64,000 nucleotides of DNA from Paracoccus aurantiacus (GCF_007993065.1 NZ_VOPL01000001.1:1070542-1134541); one strand, 5' to 3'; shown: positions 20,197 to 28,871, counted from the first letter of the stretch. The notes: a model not told the origin generated them from the letters alone. A program made the numbers and translations.

Positions 20197-20240
20197 TATA
20201 TACGCGTTATATACGGGTTATCTACGCGTTCCATACGGAA
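20197..20240 (+). repeat. Four contiguous 11-bp repeats (iterons) upstream of ssrA
   Basis: Units TATATACGCGT, TATATACGGGT, TATCTACGCGT and TCCATACGGAA follow each other without gaps, preceded by CTG. The block ends 9 bp before the ssrA -35 box and begins 20 bp upstream of the deaminase start. A second block of the same phase and consensus lies at 56303-56346. Eleven bp is about one helical turn, so bound proteins would line up on one face. Base composition is much more AT-rich than the surroundings. Confidence 0.85.
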
Positions 20241-20249
20241 AACATACCC

Positions 20250-20278
20250 TTGTTCCCGGCACCCTGCGCCCCTATATT
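20250..20278 (+). promoter_or_regulatory. Sigma-70 type promoter of ssrA
   Basis: TTGTTC (20250-20255), 17-bp spacer, TATATT (20273-20278). Transcription would begin near 20284-20286, shortly before the acceptor part of the tmRNA. Confidence 0.75.
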
Positions 20279-20283
20279 CCCCC

Positions 20284-20600
20284 TGTTCGGGTTCGCCCGG
20301 ACTATGGGCATAAACGCGCTCGTAATAAGCGGATCGGACCCGGGGGCGGTACCCGGCGGCTCCACCAAATTCGCCTTCGTTGGGGGGATCTGGGGCCGAA
20401 ACAGGATCGACGAACGTGTAAAGGGGATGGCTTTGCCTCGGTGAGCTACCACCGTTATCGGTGCAAAACGTACAGTTGCCAACGACAACCGTGCTCCGGT
20501 CGCTCTGGCTGCGTAAGCAGCTCGGGTAACCGAAACCTAACTCCTTGCGCTTAGCCGCGTAAGGCGGGGCCCGCAGGAGCCTTGCAACAGAATCCTGCAC
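20284..20600 (+). ncRNA. ssrA: Circularly permuted two-piece tmRNA
   Basis: The acceptor piece comes first and ends in CGGCTCC-ACCA (20357-20367). After a 24-nt intervening segment the coding piece begins GGGGCCG (20392-20398). These 7-mers pair to form the acceptor stem (with one G-U), proving the permutation. Downstream GAAACAGGATCGACG is the conserved tRNA-like 5' region. The tag frame (20478-20516) encodes ANDNRAPVALAA then TAA; the resume codon is GCC. The RNA rescues stalled ribosomes with SmpB and marks the product for ClpXP. The 5' and 3' ends are estimates: 5' from the promoter, 3' from the GCAGGA/TCCTGC hairpin at 20573-20598. Confidence 0.95.
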
Positions 20601-20623
20601 TTTCAACCCCCTGAAATTCTTGG

Positions 20624-21847
20624 TTATTTTATCTGATCCTGCTCGTCAGCGACGCTGATGATACGCGGGGCCCAGATGCCATGCAGCACCACCGAGATCA
20701 GCACGATCAGCGCCGAGATCGCCCATAGTTCGCGGCCCAGTTCAATGTCGAACTCCGCGTTGTTCAAGGCATAGGAGAGGTAATAGAACGTGCCGATCCC
20801 GCGGATTCCAAGCACCGAGATCCCCACCCGCTGCCGATAGGAAAGCCCGCTGCCCAACAGCCCGATCCAGCCGCAAAGCGGGCGGATGACGGCAATGACC
20901 AGCACGGCCAGAACCACCATCGGCACGCTCAGATAGCCCAGCAATCCCTGCGCTACGGCCACCCCGAGCATCATCAGAAGCAAAGCCAGAAACAGCATCT
21001 CGATTTCTTCGCCGAAGTCGTGAAGGACCACATGATACTCGTCCTCACGCTCGAAATCGCGGAAGGTCAGGGCGGCGACGAAAACCGCAATGAATCCATA
21101 GCCATGCGCCAGCTCGCACAGCCCGTAGGCGGTCAGTGTCAACGACAAGGCGACAAATCCCTGCGCGCCTTTGGCGGGGTTGACGATGACGAAAACCAGC
21201 CGCGCAACGACCGTGCCGACCAGCACCCCCATCGCGACGCCGCAACCGATCTTCCACAGAACCGAAACCGTCAGCCAGTTCCACAGCATATCGGCGCCAA
21301 GACCCTGACTTACCAGCGCAATTGACAGATACACAAAGGGAAAGGCCAGCCCGTCATTCAACCCGGCCTCGCTGGTCAGCGCAAATCGCGTCTCGGGCTC
21401 ATTTCCCTCGCGCGGCTTGCCCACCTGCACGCTGGCCGCCAGAACCGGATCGGTCGGCGCAATGGCAGCCCCCAGCAGCACCGCCGCCGCCAATGGCAAC
21501 CCGACCAGCCACATCCCGCCGAGTGCCACCATGATAATGGACAGCGGCATGGTGATTGCCAGCAATCGCCAGGTTGTCGACCAGGACCGCCACCCGATGC
21601 GCCGGTCGATCTTCAGTCCGGCGCCGGTAAGCGACATGATGACGGCAAATTCGGTCAGCTTCTCGATCAGCAGCCCGAATGAAATGACGTCGATCGTCGG
21701 AAAATTCGGCAGTGCGAAGGGCAGAAGAAGCCCGCAGGCAACCAGGACCATCGGCAGTGAAACCGGCAGATTCCTCAGGAAATGCGGGAGCACGGCCGCC
21801 ATAAGGGTGATCGCGCCGATCAGTGTCAGAAACAACTCGTAGTTCAT
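20624..21847 (-). CDS. CPA1-type Na+/H+ (cation:proton) antiporter
   Basis: 407 residues with 11-13 membrane helices. The CPA1 ion-site motifs are present: AIAPTDPVLAASVQVG (TDP-VLA, about residues 127-142) and TSEAGLNDGLAFPFV (the ND pair, about 158-172). LGIRGIGTFYYLSYAL near the C-terminus fits the family's conserved Arg helix. It exchanges Na+ or K+ for protons across the inner membrane. No long cytoplasmic C-terminal regulatory domain follows. AAAGGGCGAAA precedes the ATG. It converges with ssrA and is divergent from sspB. Confidence 0.92.
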   Translation of the reverse strand: MNYELFLTLIGAITLMAAVLPHFLRNLPVSLPMVLVACGLLLPFALPNFPTIDVISFGLLIEKLTEFAVIMSLTGAGLKIDRRIGWRSWSTTWRLLAITMPLSIIMVALGGMWLVGLPLAAAVLLGAAIAPTDPVLAASVQVGKPREGNEPETRFALTSEAGLNDGLAFPFVYLSIALVSQGLGADMLWNWLTVSVLWKIGCGVAMGVLVGTVVARLVFVIVNPAKGAQGFVALSLTLTAYGLCELAHGYGFIAVFVAALTFRDFEREDEYHVVLHDFGEEIEMLFLALLLMMLGVAVAQGLLGYLSVPMVVLAVLVIAVIRPLCGWIGLLGSGLSYRQRVGISVLGIRGIGTFYYLSYALNNAEFDIELGRELWAISALIVLISVVLHGIWAPRIISVADEQDQIK

Positions 21848-21974
21848 TTTCGCCCTTTACGCCGACCTGCCGCAAAGCGCGACAGTCGCCCCCTTTTCAT
21901 AGCGGGTTCAATCCCTATACTCGACCCGATCGCGGCGACTGCGCCGAGGGATTACGGCGAGAAGGGGCTTCCAG

Positions 21975-22436
21975 ATGACGCGCGCAATCGACTATGGCGG
22001 ATTGATGCATCGTGCGATGCAGGGGGTGATCGCCGATGTTCTGCAGCGCGTCGCGGATCAGGGTCTGCCGGGCGAGCATCATTTCTTCATCACCTTCGAC
22101 ACCCGCGAAGACGGCGTCGAGATCGCAGATTGGCTGCGCGAACGCTATCCCGACGACATGACCATTGTTATCCAGCACTGGTACGAGGATCTTCGCGTGA
22201 CCGATGACGGGTTCACGATCACGCTGAATTTTGGCAACGCGCCTGAAAAGCTGGTCATTCCGTTTAATGCGGTCAGAACGTTCGTCGATCCTTCGGTCGA
22301 ATTCGGTCTTCGTTTTGAGACACAGGAATCAGACGAGGACGACGAGCTCGAAGAGGCCGAGATCGAGGAGGTCGCCGCCGACGATGCCCAGAAAGGCAGC
22401 GGCGAGGTCGTCAGCCTGGACAAGTGGCGCAAATAA
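21975..22436 (+). CDS. sspB: ClpXP adaptor SspB (alpha-proteobacterial type)
   Basis: 153 residues. The folded domain (about 1-115) has IDYGGLMHRAMQGVIADVL and HHFFITFDTREDGVEIADWL, the tag-binding SspB-alpha pattern, followed by an acidic linker (ESDEDDELEEAEIEEVAADD) and the C-terminal ClpX-binding module ending VVSLDKWRK. It tethers ssrA-tagged proteins to ClpXP for degradation. The gene for the tag, ssrA, is only 1.4 kb away, and the tag's first residues (AND) fit what alpha-type SspB recognises. Single gene, with its promoter in the 127 bp shared with the antiporter. Confidence 0.95.
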   Translation: MTRAIDYGGLMHRAMQGVIADVLQRVADQGLPGEHHFFITFDTREDGVEIADWLRERYPDDMTIVIQHWYEDLRVTDDGFTITLNFGNAPEKLVIPFNAVRTFVDPSVEFGLRFETQESDEDDELEEAEIEEVAADDAQKGSGEVVSLDKWRK

Positions 22437-22730
22437 GCGCTCCATCGCTGATCGATCAGGCGCTGCGCGCAAAGCGATTGGCGGCTGCACCCTTCTGAGC
22501 ATGGAAACACGCGCGACTGCCAGCGACATGGCCGCGCGCCGACGATTTGATCTGCGCTGGCTGATGATCCGTTGGGGCAGCGGGTTGATCCGCCGTGAGA
22601 TTCTACGCACCATCTCCCTTCATACCGAGAGGCGATCTGCTACCCTTACCTGACAGCATACAGCCGCATACCATTTGCGAATCCTCCGGCCTGACGCTAA
22701 AACCCACGCAAATTCGCGAGGGAGCCGCAT
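22437..22730. other. Intergenic region before fumC
   Basis: 294 bp. One short open frame (22501-22653, METRATASDMAARRRF..., 50 codons, Arg-rich) begins with ATG but lacks a convincing ribosome site and family match, so it is not called a gene. The last part must hold the fumC promoter; GGGAG lies just before the fumC ATG. Confidence 0.4.
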
Positions 22731-24125
22731 ATGACCAAGACCCGCACCGAAACCGACAGCTTCGGCCCGCTGGAGGTTGATGCCTCCAAATACTGGGGCG
22801 CGCAGACGCAGCGTTCGATCATGAATTTCCCCATCGGTTGGGAACGCCAGCCGGTCGCCATCATTCGCGCGCTTGGCGCGATCAAGCTGGCGGCGGCGCG
22901 GATCAACCACAAGGAGGGCAAGCTGCCCGACGATGTGGCAAAGGCCATGGAGCAGGCCGCGACCGAAGTGTTCGAAGGCAAGTTCGACGACAATTTCCCG
23001 CTGGTCGTCTGGCAGACGGGGTCTGGCACGCAGTCCAACATGAACGCGAATGAGGTCGTGTCGAACCGCGCCATCGAAATTCTCGGCGGCGAGTTGGGTT
23101 CGAAAAAGCCGGTTCATCCGAACGATCATGTGAACATGGGCCAGTCCTCCAACGACACTTTCCCGACCGCGATGCATGTCGCCATTGGCATGATGGCCCG
23201 TGACACGCTACTGCCGGGTCTGGAAAAGCTGGCATCGGCGCTGGAAGCCAAAAGCGCCGAGTTCAAGGACATCATCAAGATCGGCCGTACCCATACGCAG
23301 GATGCGACGCCCCTGACGCTGGGTCAGGAATTCGGCGGCTACGCCCATCAGGTCCGCATGGGGATCGAGCGGGTGAAACTGTGCCTGCCGCAGATCTATG
23401 AACTCGCGCAGGGCGGCACAGCCGTCGGCACCGGACTGAACACCAAGAAGGGCTGGGACAGGGAAATCGCCGCCGAAATCGCGAAGATCACCGACCTGCC
23501 CTTCGTCACCGCCCCGAACAAATTCGAGGCGCTGGCGGCCCATGACGCGATGGTCTTCTTCTCGGGCGCGCTGAAAACCATCGCGGCGAGCCTCTTCAAG
23601 ATCGCCAACGACCTGCGCCTGCTGGGCTCCGGCCCGCGTTCGGGTCTGGGCGAGCTGATCCTGCCCGAGAATGAGCCGGGGTCTTCCATCATGCCCGGCA
23701 AGGTCAACCCGACCCAGGCCGAGGCGCTGACCATGGTCTGCGCCCATGTCATGGGCAATGACGCGGCGGTCGGGATTGCCGGCTCGCAAGGCCATTTCGA
23801 ACTGAACGTCTATAACCCGATGATGTCCTATAACGTGCTGCAGTCGATGCAGCTTCTGGGCGACGCCGCGGGGTCGTTCACCGATAATATGGTCGCCGGA
23901 ACGCAGGCGAACACGGCCCGGATCGACAAGCTGATGAAGGAATCGCTGATGCTGGTGACGGCGCTGGCGCCCACCATCGGCTATGACAACGCGACCAAGG
24001 TGGCGAAGACCGCCCATAAGAACGGAACGACGCTGCGCGAGGAAGCCGTCGGCATGGGTTTTGTGACCGAGGAGGAATTCGACAAGATCGTCCGGCCAGA
24101 GAAGATGATCGGCCCGGAAGATTGA
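22731..24125 (+). CDS. fumC: Class II fumarate hydratase
   Basis: 464 residues, the normal length for the iron-free class II enzyme that interconverts fumarate and malate in the TCA cycle. Superfamily signature [13 protein letters not shown] (about 318-330), active-site regions [10 protein letters not shown] and [10 protein letters not shown] with the catalytic His, and [11 protein letters not shown] are all intact. A strong terminator follows at once. In related genomes DUF4169 and RHH genes usually follow fumC; here they lie 1.8 kb further on. Confidence 0.97.
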   Translation: MTKTRTETDSFGPLEVDASKYWGAQTQRSIMNFPIGWERQPVAIIRALGAIKLAAARINHKEGKLPDDVAKAMEQAATEVFEGKFDDNFPLVVWQTGSGTQSNMNANEVVSNRAIEILGGELGSKKPVHPNDHVNMGQSSNDTFPTAMHVAIGMMARDTLLPGLEKLASALEAKSAEFKDIIKIGRTHTQDATPLTLGQEFGGYAHQVRMGIERVKLCLPQIYELAQGGTAVGTGLNTKKGWDREIAAEIAKITDLPFVTAPNKFEALAAHDAMVFFSGALKTIAASLFKIANDLRLLGSGPRSGLGELILPENEPGSSIMPGKVNPTQAEALTMVCAHVMGNDAAVGIAGSQGHFELNVYNPMMSYNVLQSMQLLGDAAGSFTDNMVAGTQANTARIDKLMKESLMLVTALAPTIGYDNATKVAKTAHKNGTTLREEAVGMGFVTEEEFDKIVRPEKMIGPED

Positions 24126-24146
24126 TCATCCCGCGGAGTCGAACAG

Positions 24147-24177
24147 AAGGCGCGCCGATGAGGCGCGCCTTTTTTTA
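24147..24177 (+). terminator. fumC terminator
   Basis: AAGGCGCGCC (24147-24156), 5-nt loop, GGCGCGCCTT (24162-24171) and a run of T to 24176. Confidence 0.92.
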
Positions 24178-24765
24178 TGCTACTTCGCCGCTCGAAGCCC
24201 AAGTTCGACATGAACTCCAGTGACCGTGCTGCGCAGTCTATATTACATGCCCGCCGAGCAATTACTTGACCGGGGCGAGGCAGAATTCCCCGGTACCTCT
24301 TCGCCGAAACGCCGATCTGAACCGGATCGAATGACGCGAATAGCGACCTCAGAATATATTTCCTGCTATATGCTTTGCCAATTCGCTAGCGGGATGCCCC
24401 GATGGAGCCATTCGGTTCCCGCGAACGGGCAGTAATGCAGAGACATTAGCTGCTGCCTCATCTGGGCGCTCATCAGCATTTTCCATCAGAAGATTGGGTT
24501 ATCGGCCTTGCCAGCCTGAAATTCCTGATTGTGATCGTTGAACGCTCGACCGTGAATAAATCGTCAAGCTACCGCGAAAATACAGACCAGGACAATCAGG
24601 CTCATATGACGGCGTACGGCGTGATTCACCAGTGAATATCACACGCACACTCATATCCTCCCACGATTAACAAATCATAGCAGTTTCTTTTGTTAACCGA
24701 TTCGTGTAACGTACTAATATCACACCATTGTTTACCAAACTCCTTCTTACGAGGGTAGGACAGTC
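24178..24765. other. AT-rich non-coding region with dyads and a putative promoter
   Basis: 588 bp, clearly more AT-rich than flanking genes. No gene supported; an open frame at 24220-24435 has no recognisable product. ATTCAC-CA-GTGAAT dyad at 24624-24637. A second dyad TTAACAAA (24667-24674) and TTTGTTAA (24689-24696) overlaps a candidate -35 TTGTTA (24690-24695), followed after 19 bp by TAATAT (24715-24720). These suggest regulated expression of the acyltransferase. Confidence 0.5.
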
Positions 24766-25887
24766 ATGGCCACAAGCAGGCGTTACGGCAAAATCGGCTA
24801 CATAAATGGCATGCGCGGCATCGCGATACTCATGGTCCTGGCCCATCACATACTGCAGCCATTGCAATCGCCCGTTCCGGCCTCAGATACCTCCGCGCTG
24901 ACATATTTTCTGGTCCAGCCTTTTATCTATAATGGCTGGCTCGGTGTGAATATTTTCTTCGTACTCTCGGGCTTCGTCCTGTACCTGCCCTTCGCAAAGC
25001 AACAGGCAGTAAATTTTGAGCCATTCGTGTTCCTCAAGAAGCGTGCCCAAAGGCTTCTTCCTCTGTACTATGTAAATGTGTCCGTCTGCCTCGCGATGCT
25101 TTTCGGTGAGCCGATTTTCTGGGTCGCGGCAAACGCGGTTATATTTCTGTTTGCTCTGCTTCCGACGCCCGTGGTCTTTTTCCCGCCCAACAACCCGCCA
25201 TTATGGTCGCTCGGGATCGAGATCTGGTTTTCCGTGCTTTTCCCGATCCTGCTCATTCTGACCCGGACCCGCGGAGTCGTCTTGGTGCTTGGTCTGCTGA
25301 CAGCCGCGGCGTTTCTGTTTCACGCGCTTGCTACGGCCGCTTTTCATGAAGAAGGTAAATACCTTAACGATGTCGCCGATACGATTCCCGGCAGGTTAGG
25401 TGATTTCTGCATCGGGATGCTCGCAGCGCATTTCTGGTTTCGTAGAAACGGCCGGGACTCGCTGCGCGGGCCGATAGGCTATGTGCTCACCCTTGCGACC
25501 GTTGCTTGCATTTACCTCGCTCTGCTGCTGTCAACGGCGCGATATGTCGGTGAGCTACCGCCTGAGGTGCAGACACTTGCCAATTTACTGCTGGCATCGG
25601 GCACGGCGATGATGATCCTTCTGCTGCAATCCGTTCCTGATCTTCATTTCATCAGGGCGGTTTTGGAAATCAGACTGCTTCAATTGATAGGGATGATGTG
25701 CTTCAGCATCTACATCTGGCATTGGCAAATCCTGCACGCCTTCAATCTGCTCCTCGGCGATCAACTCTGGGTCAGGACGCCGGTAATCGCCGTGTATTTG
25801 GCTGTGCTTTCCATCGTATCGATCTGCAGCTATCGATTTATAGAATTCCGTCGGCAGCCAGCGCGAAAGATCTTTCTGATGTCGTGA
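24766..25887 (+). CDS. Acyltransferase family 3 (OafA-like) integral membrane O-acyltransferase
   Basis: 373 residues with about ten membrane helices. The N-terminus has the family start INGMRGIAILMVLAHH, with R and the catalytic H, followed by GWLGVNIFFVLSGFVL and FLKKRAQRLLPLYYV. FSIYIWHWQI occurs near the C-terminus. Members add acetyl or other acyl groups to O-antigen, exopolysaccharide or periplasmic glucan at the inner membrane. No SGNH domain is fused. The gene and its 5' flank are less GC-rich than neighbours and split fumC from DUF4169, which suggests acquisition by transfer. GAGGGTAGGA precedes the ATG. Confidence 0.9.
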   Translation: MATSRRYGKIGYINGMRGIAILMVLAHHILQPLQSPVPASDTSALTYFLVQPFIYNGWLGVNIFFVLSGFVLYLPFAKQQAVNFEPFVFLKKRAQRLLPLYYVNVSVCLAMLFGEPIFWVAANAVIFLFALLPTPVVFFPPNNPPLWSLGIEIWFSVLFPILLILTRTRGVVLVLGLLTAAAFLFHALATAAFHEEGKYLNDVADTIPGRLGDFCIGMLAAHFWFRRNGRDSLRGPIGYVLTLATVACIYLALLLSTARYVGELPPEVQTLANLLLASGTAMMILLLQSVPDLHFIRAVLEIRLLQLIGMMCFSIYIWHWQILHAFNLLLGDQLWVRTPVIAVYLAVLSIVSICSYRFIEFRRQPARKIFLMS

Positions 25888-25955
25888 TCGCCAAGGTCGG
25901 CCTGGCGCTGTAAGCTATGGGCACCGCCAAATTGCAAACGGCCGAACCAGTGACC

Positions 25956-26132
25956 ATGACCCAGATCACCAACCTCAACCGCTTCCGCAAGCAGAAGGCC
26001 CGTGAGGACGCCCGCCAACAGGCGGATGCCAACGCCGCCAAGCATGGCCGCACCAAGACACAAAGGCTTGCCGAACAGGCCGACAAGGACCGCGCGGCAA
26101 AGCATCTCGACGGGGTGAAGCGTGACGATTGA
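25956..26132 (+). CDS. DUF4169 family protein
   Basis: 58 residues from ATG 25956 (MTQITNLNRFRKQKARE), then Lys/Arg/Ala-rich helix HGRTKTQRLAEQADKDRAAKHLDGVKRDD. This is the small, highly charged DUF4169 pattern; function unknown. It overlaps the next gene by 11 bp. The highly basic, helical character would suit nucleic-acid or ribosome contact, which is only inference. Confidence 0.82.
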   Translation: MTQITNLNRFRKQKAREDARQQADANAAKHGRTKTQRLAEQADKDRAAKHLDGVKRDD

Positions 26133-26361
26133 CCTGCCGCCGATGGACGCGCCGGCGAAGCGCTCGGTTTCCATCGACGGGCATCGCACCTCGGTCAGTC
26201 TTGAAGACGCGTTCTGGCGGGCGCTCGAACGGATCGCCAAGACGCGCGGCACCACCCGCGCCGCGCTGATCGCTGAAATCGACCATGTGCGCCCGCCAGA
26301 GGTCGGCCTTGGCACCGCCTGTCGCCTGTTCGTGCTGGCAGAATCCACCAAGGGACGCTAA
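26122..26361 (+). CDS. Ribbon-helix-helix (RHH_4) domain protein
   Basis: 79 residues. KRSVSIDGHRTSVSLEDAFWRALERIAKTRGTTRAALIAEID is the RHH_4 core: a strand followed by two helices, which as a dimer inserts the strand in the DNA major groove. The end GLGTACRLFVLAESTKG is also typical. The start overlaps DUF4169 in another frame, so the two are co-translated. Target genes unknown; possibly self-regulation or nearby fumC. Confidence 0.85.
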   Translation: MTIDLPPMDAPAKRSVSIDGHRTSVSLEDAFWRALERIAKTRGTTRAALIAEIDHVRPPEVGLGTACRLFVLAESTKGR

Positions 26362-26389
26362 GTCACCCCTGAAAATTCAGGAGGCCCCG

Positions 26390-27700
26390 ATGATCCCGCG
26401 CTATGCCCGCCCCGAAATGACCATCATCTGGTCACCCGAGACGAAATTCCGCATCTGGTACGAGATCGAGGCTTACGCTTGCGACGCGCAGGCCGAACTG
26501 GGCGTGATCCCGCGCGAAAATGCCGAGGCCGTCTGGAAAGCGAAGGATGTGGAATTCGACGTCGCCCGCATCGACGAAATCGAGGCCGTCACAAAGCATG
26601 ACGTGATCGCCTTCCTGACCCACCTGGCCGAGCATATCGGAAGCGAACAGGCGCGGTTCGTCCATCAGGGCATGACCTCCTCGGATGTGCTGGACACCAC
26701 GCTGAACGTCCAGCTTGTCCGCGCCGCCGACATCCTGCTGGCCGATATGGACAAGCTGCTCGACGCGCTGAAACGCCGCGCGATGGAACACAAGGACACG
26801 GTGCGCATCGGTCGCAGCCACGGCATCCATGCCGAACCCACCACGATGGGCCTGACCTTCGCACGTTTCTATGCCGAGATGGACCGGAACAAGCGCCGCC
26901 TGCAGGCCGCGCGCGAGGAAATCGCCACCGGCGCGATTTCCGGTGCCGTCGGGACTTTCGCGAATATCGACCCCTTTGTCGAAGAATATGTCTGCGAAAA
27001 GATGGGCTTGCGGCCGGAACCCATCAGCACGCAAGTGATCCCGCGCGACCGTCACGCGATGTTCTTTTCGACGCTTGGGGTGATCGCTTCGTCGATGGAG
27101 AACATCGCCATCGAGATCCGCCACATGCAGCGCACCGAGGTGCTGGAGGCCGAGGAATTTTTCAGCCCCGGCCAGAAAGGTTCCAGCGCGATGCCGCATA
27201 AACGCAACCCGGTCCTGACCGAAAATCTGACCGGCCTCGCCCGGCTGGTGCGCATGACGGTCGTCCCGGCGATGGAAAACGTGGCGCTCTGGCATGAACG
27301 CGATATCTCGCATTCCTCCGTCGAACGCGGCATCGCGCCGGATGCGACGATCACACTGGATTTTGCACTGAACCGGCTGGCGGGGGTGATCGACAAGCTG
27401 GTGATCTATCCCGAAAACATGCTGCGGAATATGAACAAGTTTAGAGGTCTGGTCATGTCGCAGCGCGTGCTGCTGGCCCTGACCCAGGCAGGTGTCTCGC
27501 GCGAGGACGCTTATCGGCTTGTGCAGCGCAACGCCATGAAGGTCTGGGAAGAAGGCAAGGATTTCAAGGAAGAACTGCTTGCCGATCCAGAAGTGACCGC
27601 GGCGCTTTCGCCCGCCGAGATCGAGGAGAAATTCGACCTCGGCTATCACACCAAGCATGTCGACACGATCTTCAAGCGGGTCTTCGGGCAGGCCAGCTAA
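26390..27700 (+). CDS. purB: Adenylosuccinate lyase
   Basis: 436 residues from ATG 26390, preceded by CAGGAGGCCC. It splits SAICAR to AICAR and adenylosuccinate to AMP, releasing fumarate. Signature GSSAMPHKRNPVL (about 264-276), QGMTSSDVLDTTLN and RSHGIHAEPTTMG with catalytic His residues, and HSSVERGIAPDAT are present. It is the short-type PurB common in Firmicutes and alphaproteobacteria. Confidence 0.97.
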   Translation: MIPRYARPEMTIIWSPETKFRIWYEIEAYACDAQAELGVIPRENAEAVWKAKDVEFDVARIDEIEAVTKHDVIAFLTHLAEHIGSEQARFVHQGMTSSDVLDTTLNVQLVRAADILLADMDKLLDALKRRAMEHKDTVRIGRSHGIHAEPTTMGLTFARFYAEMDRNKRRLQAAREEIATGAISGAVGTFANIDPFVEEYVCEKMGLRPEPISTQVIPRDRHAMFFSTLGVIASSMENIAIEIRHMQRTEVLEAEEFFSPGQKGSSAMPHKRNPVLTENLTGLARLVRMTVVPAMENVALWHERDISHSSVERGIAPDATITLDFALNRLAGVIDKLVIYPENMLRNMNKFRGLVMSQRVLLALTQAGVSREDAYRLVQRNAMKVWEEGKDFKEELLADPEVTAALSPAEIEEKFDLGYHTKHVDTIFKRVFGQAS

Positions 27701-27757
27701 CCCGGTCTTAAGCTTTCTTTGCGATGGTCATCCCTGCGAATCAAGTGGGGGCGACCG

Positions 27758-28807
27758 ATGATGCTGGAACCGATGCTGACGCCGCGCCAGAAGGCGGCGG
27801 TGATCGTGCGCCTGCTTCTCGCGAATGGGCAAAGCATCTCTCTTGAACAATTGCCCCCGAACGCTCAGGCCGCGCTTGCGCATGAAATGGCGCTGATGGG
27901 AATGGTCGACCGGGATACACGGGATCGCGTGATCGAGGAGTTCTGTGAATCGCTTGAGCAGGTCGGCCTGACATTTCCCGGCGGGATCGACGGGACGTTG
28001 GAAATGCTGGACGGCACGATCTCTCGCGATATTACGGACCGTCTGCGGCGCATGGCCGCGATGACTGGACATGCCGACCCGTGGGACCGTATCGCCGCAA
28101 TGCCGGTGGCGCAGCTCTGCGAGCTTGCGTTGGGCGAAGCGACCGAGGTTGCCGCGGTCATGTTTTCCAAGCTGCCGGTCCCCAAAGCGGCGGAGGCGTT
28201 CGGGATGATGCCACCTGAGCGCGCGCGTGCAATCGCCTACGCAATGTCGATGACAGGCGGGATCGAGCCACCGGCGCTGCGGCGTATTGGTGTCGCCCTG
28301 TTGCAAGCCGCGGAGACGCTGCCTGCCCCGGTTCTCGACGGCGGTCCGATCGAAAAGGTCGGCGCGATCCTGAACTTCACGACCTCTGGCACGCGCGACG
28401 AAGTTCTGGTTGGGCTGGATCAGGATGACGCCGACTTCGCGAATGAGGTGCGAAAGGCCATATTCACCTGGGCCAATATCCCGAAGCGCATCGACCCCCG
28501 AGACATCCCCCGTATCGTCCGAGAGGCCGATCAGCAGGCCCTTCTGCGCGCGATTGCAGGCGCCAAGGACGCGAACCGCGCAAGTGCGGAGTTCATTCTG
28601 GGTGCGCTGTCCAGCCGCATGGCTGACGCGATCCGCGAAGATGTCGAGACGCTTGGCCGCGTCAGCCAAAATGACACCGAGGACGCGATGAGTGAGATTG
28701 TCGCCGGCATCCGCCGGATGGAAGACGCGGGCGATCTGTTCCTGATCGCGGGCGAGGTCGATGAGCCAGAGGGAGATATTGTTATCAAAACGTCTGGCGC
28801 GAACTGA
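27758..28807 (+). CDS. fliG: FliG-like flagellar motor switch protein (isolated gene)
   Basis: 349 residues from ATG 27758 with GGGGG upstream; length close to classic FliG. N-terminal LTPRQKAAVIVRLLLANGQ and the C-terminal domain VRKAIFTWANIPKRIDPRDIPRIVREADQQALLRAIAGAKD-type region (about 235-290) are FliG features; the EHPQ-like middle motif is altered, here MMPPERARAIAYAMS. FliG couples MotA to rotor rotation and sets direction. No other flagellar or chemotaxis gene lies in 64 kb, which is unusual. It may serve a flagellum encoded elsewhere or be a relic with a new role. Confidence 0.8.
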   Translation: MMLEPMLTPRQKAAVIVRLLLANGQSISLEQLPPNAQAALAHEMALMGMVDRDTRDRVIEEFCESLEQVGLTFPGGIDGTLEMLDGTISRDITDRLRRMAAMTGHADPWDRIAAMPVAQLCELALGEATEVAAVMFSKLPVPKAAEAFGMMPPERARAIAYAMSMTGGIEPPALRRIGVALLQAAETLPAPVLDGGPIEKVGAILNFTTSGTRDEVLVGLDQDDADFANEVRKAIFTWANIPKRIDPRDIPRIVREADQQALLRAIAGAKDANRASAEFILGALSSRMADAIREDVETLGRVSQNDTEDAMSEIVAGIRRMEDAGDLFLIAGEVDEPEGDIVIKTSGAN

Positions 28808-28871
28808 CAGCTTTCGGCGCGGGGGAACGACGCAGAACCTGCGATTGGTTCGTTTCATCGCGCCCTTCGGA

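Noticed and set aside
20194..20240. CTGTATATAC start of the 11-bp array as a LexA (gamma-type) box
   Set aside because: There is no matching ACAG half at the right distance, and alphaproteobacterial LexA uses GTTC/GAAC direct repeats. The tandem 11-bp period explains the sequence better.
22501..22653. 50-codon ATG frame before fumC
   Set aside because: No ribosome site and Arg-rich composition typical of chance frames in GC-rich DNA. Conservation could still rescue it.
24220..24435. 71-codon plus-strand frame in the AT-rich leader of the acyltransferase
   Set aside because: Start lies next to the fumC terminator without promoter or ribosome site; translation has no domain or membrane pattern.
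24126..25955. Insertion sequence carrying the acyltransferase
   Set aside because: No transposase, no terminal inverted repeats and no target duplication were found around the segment.
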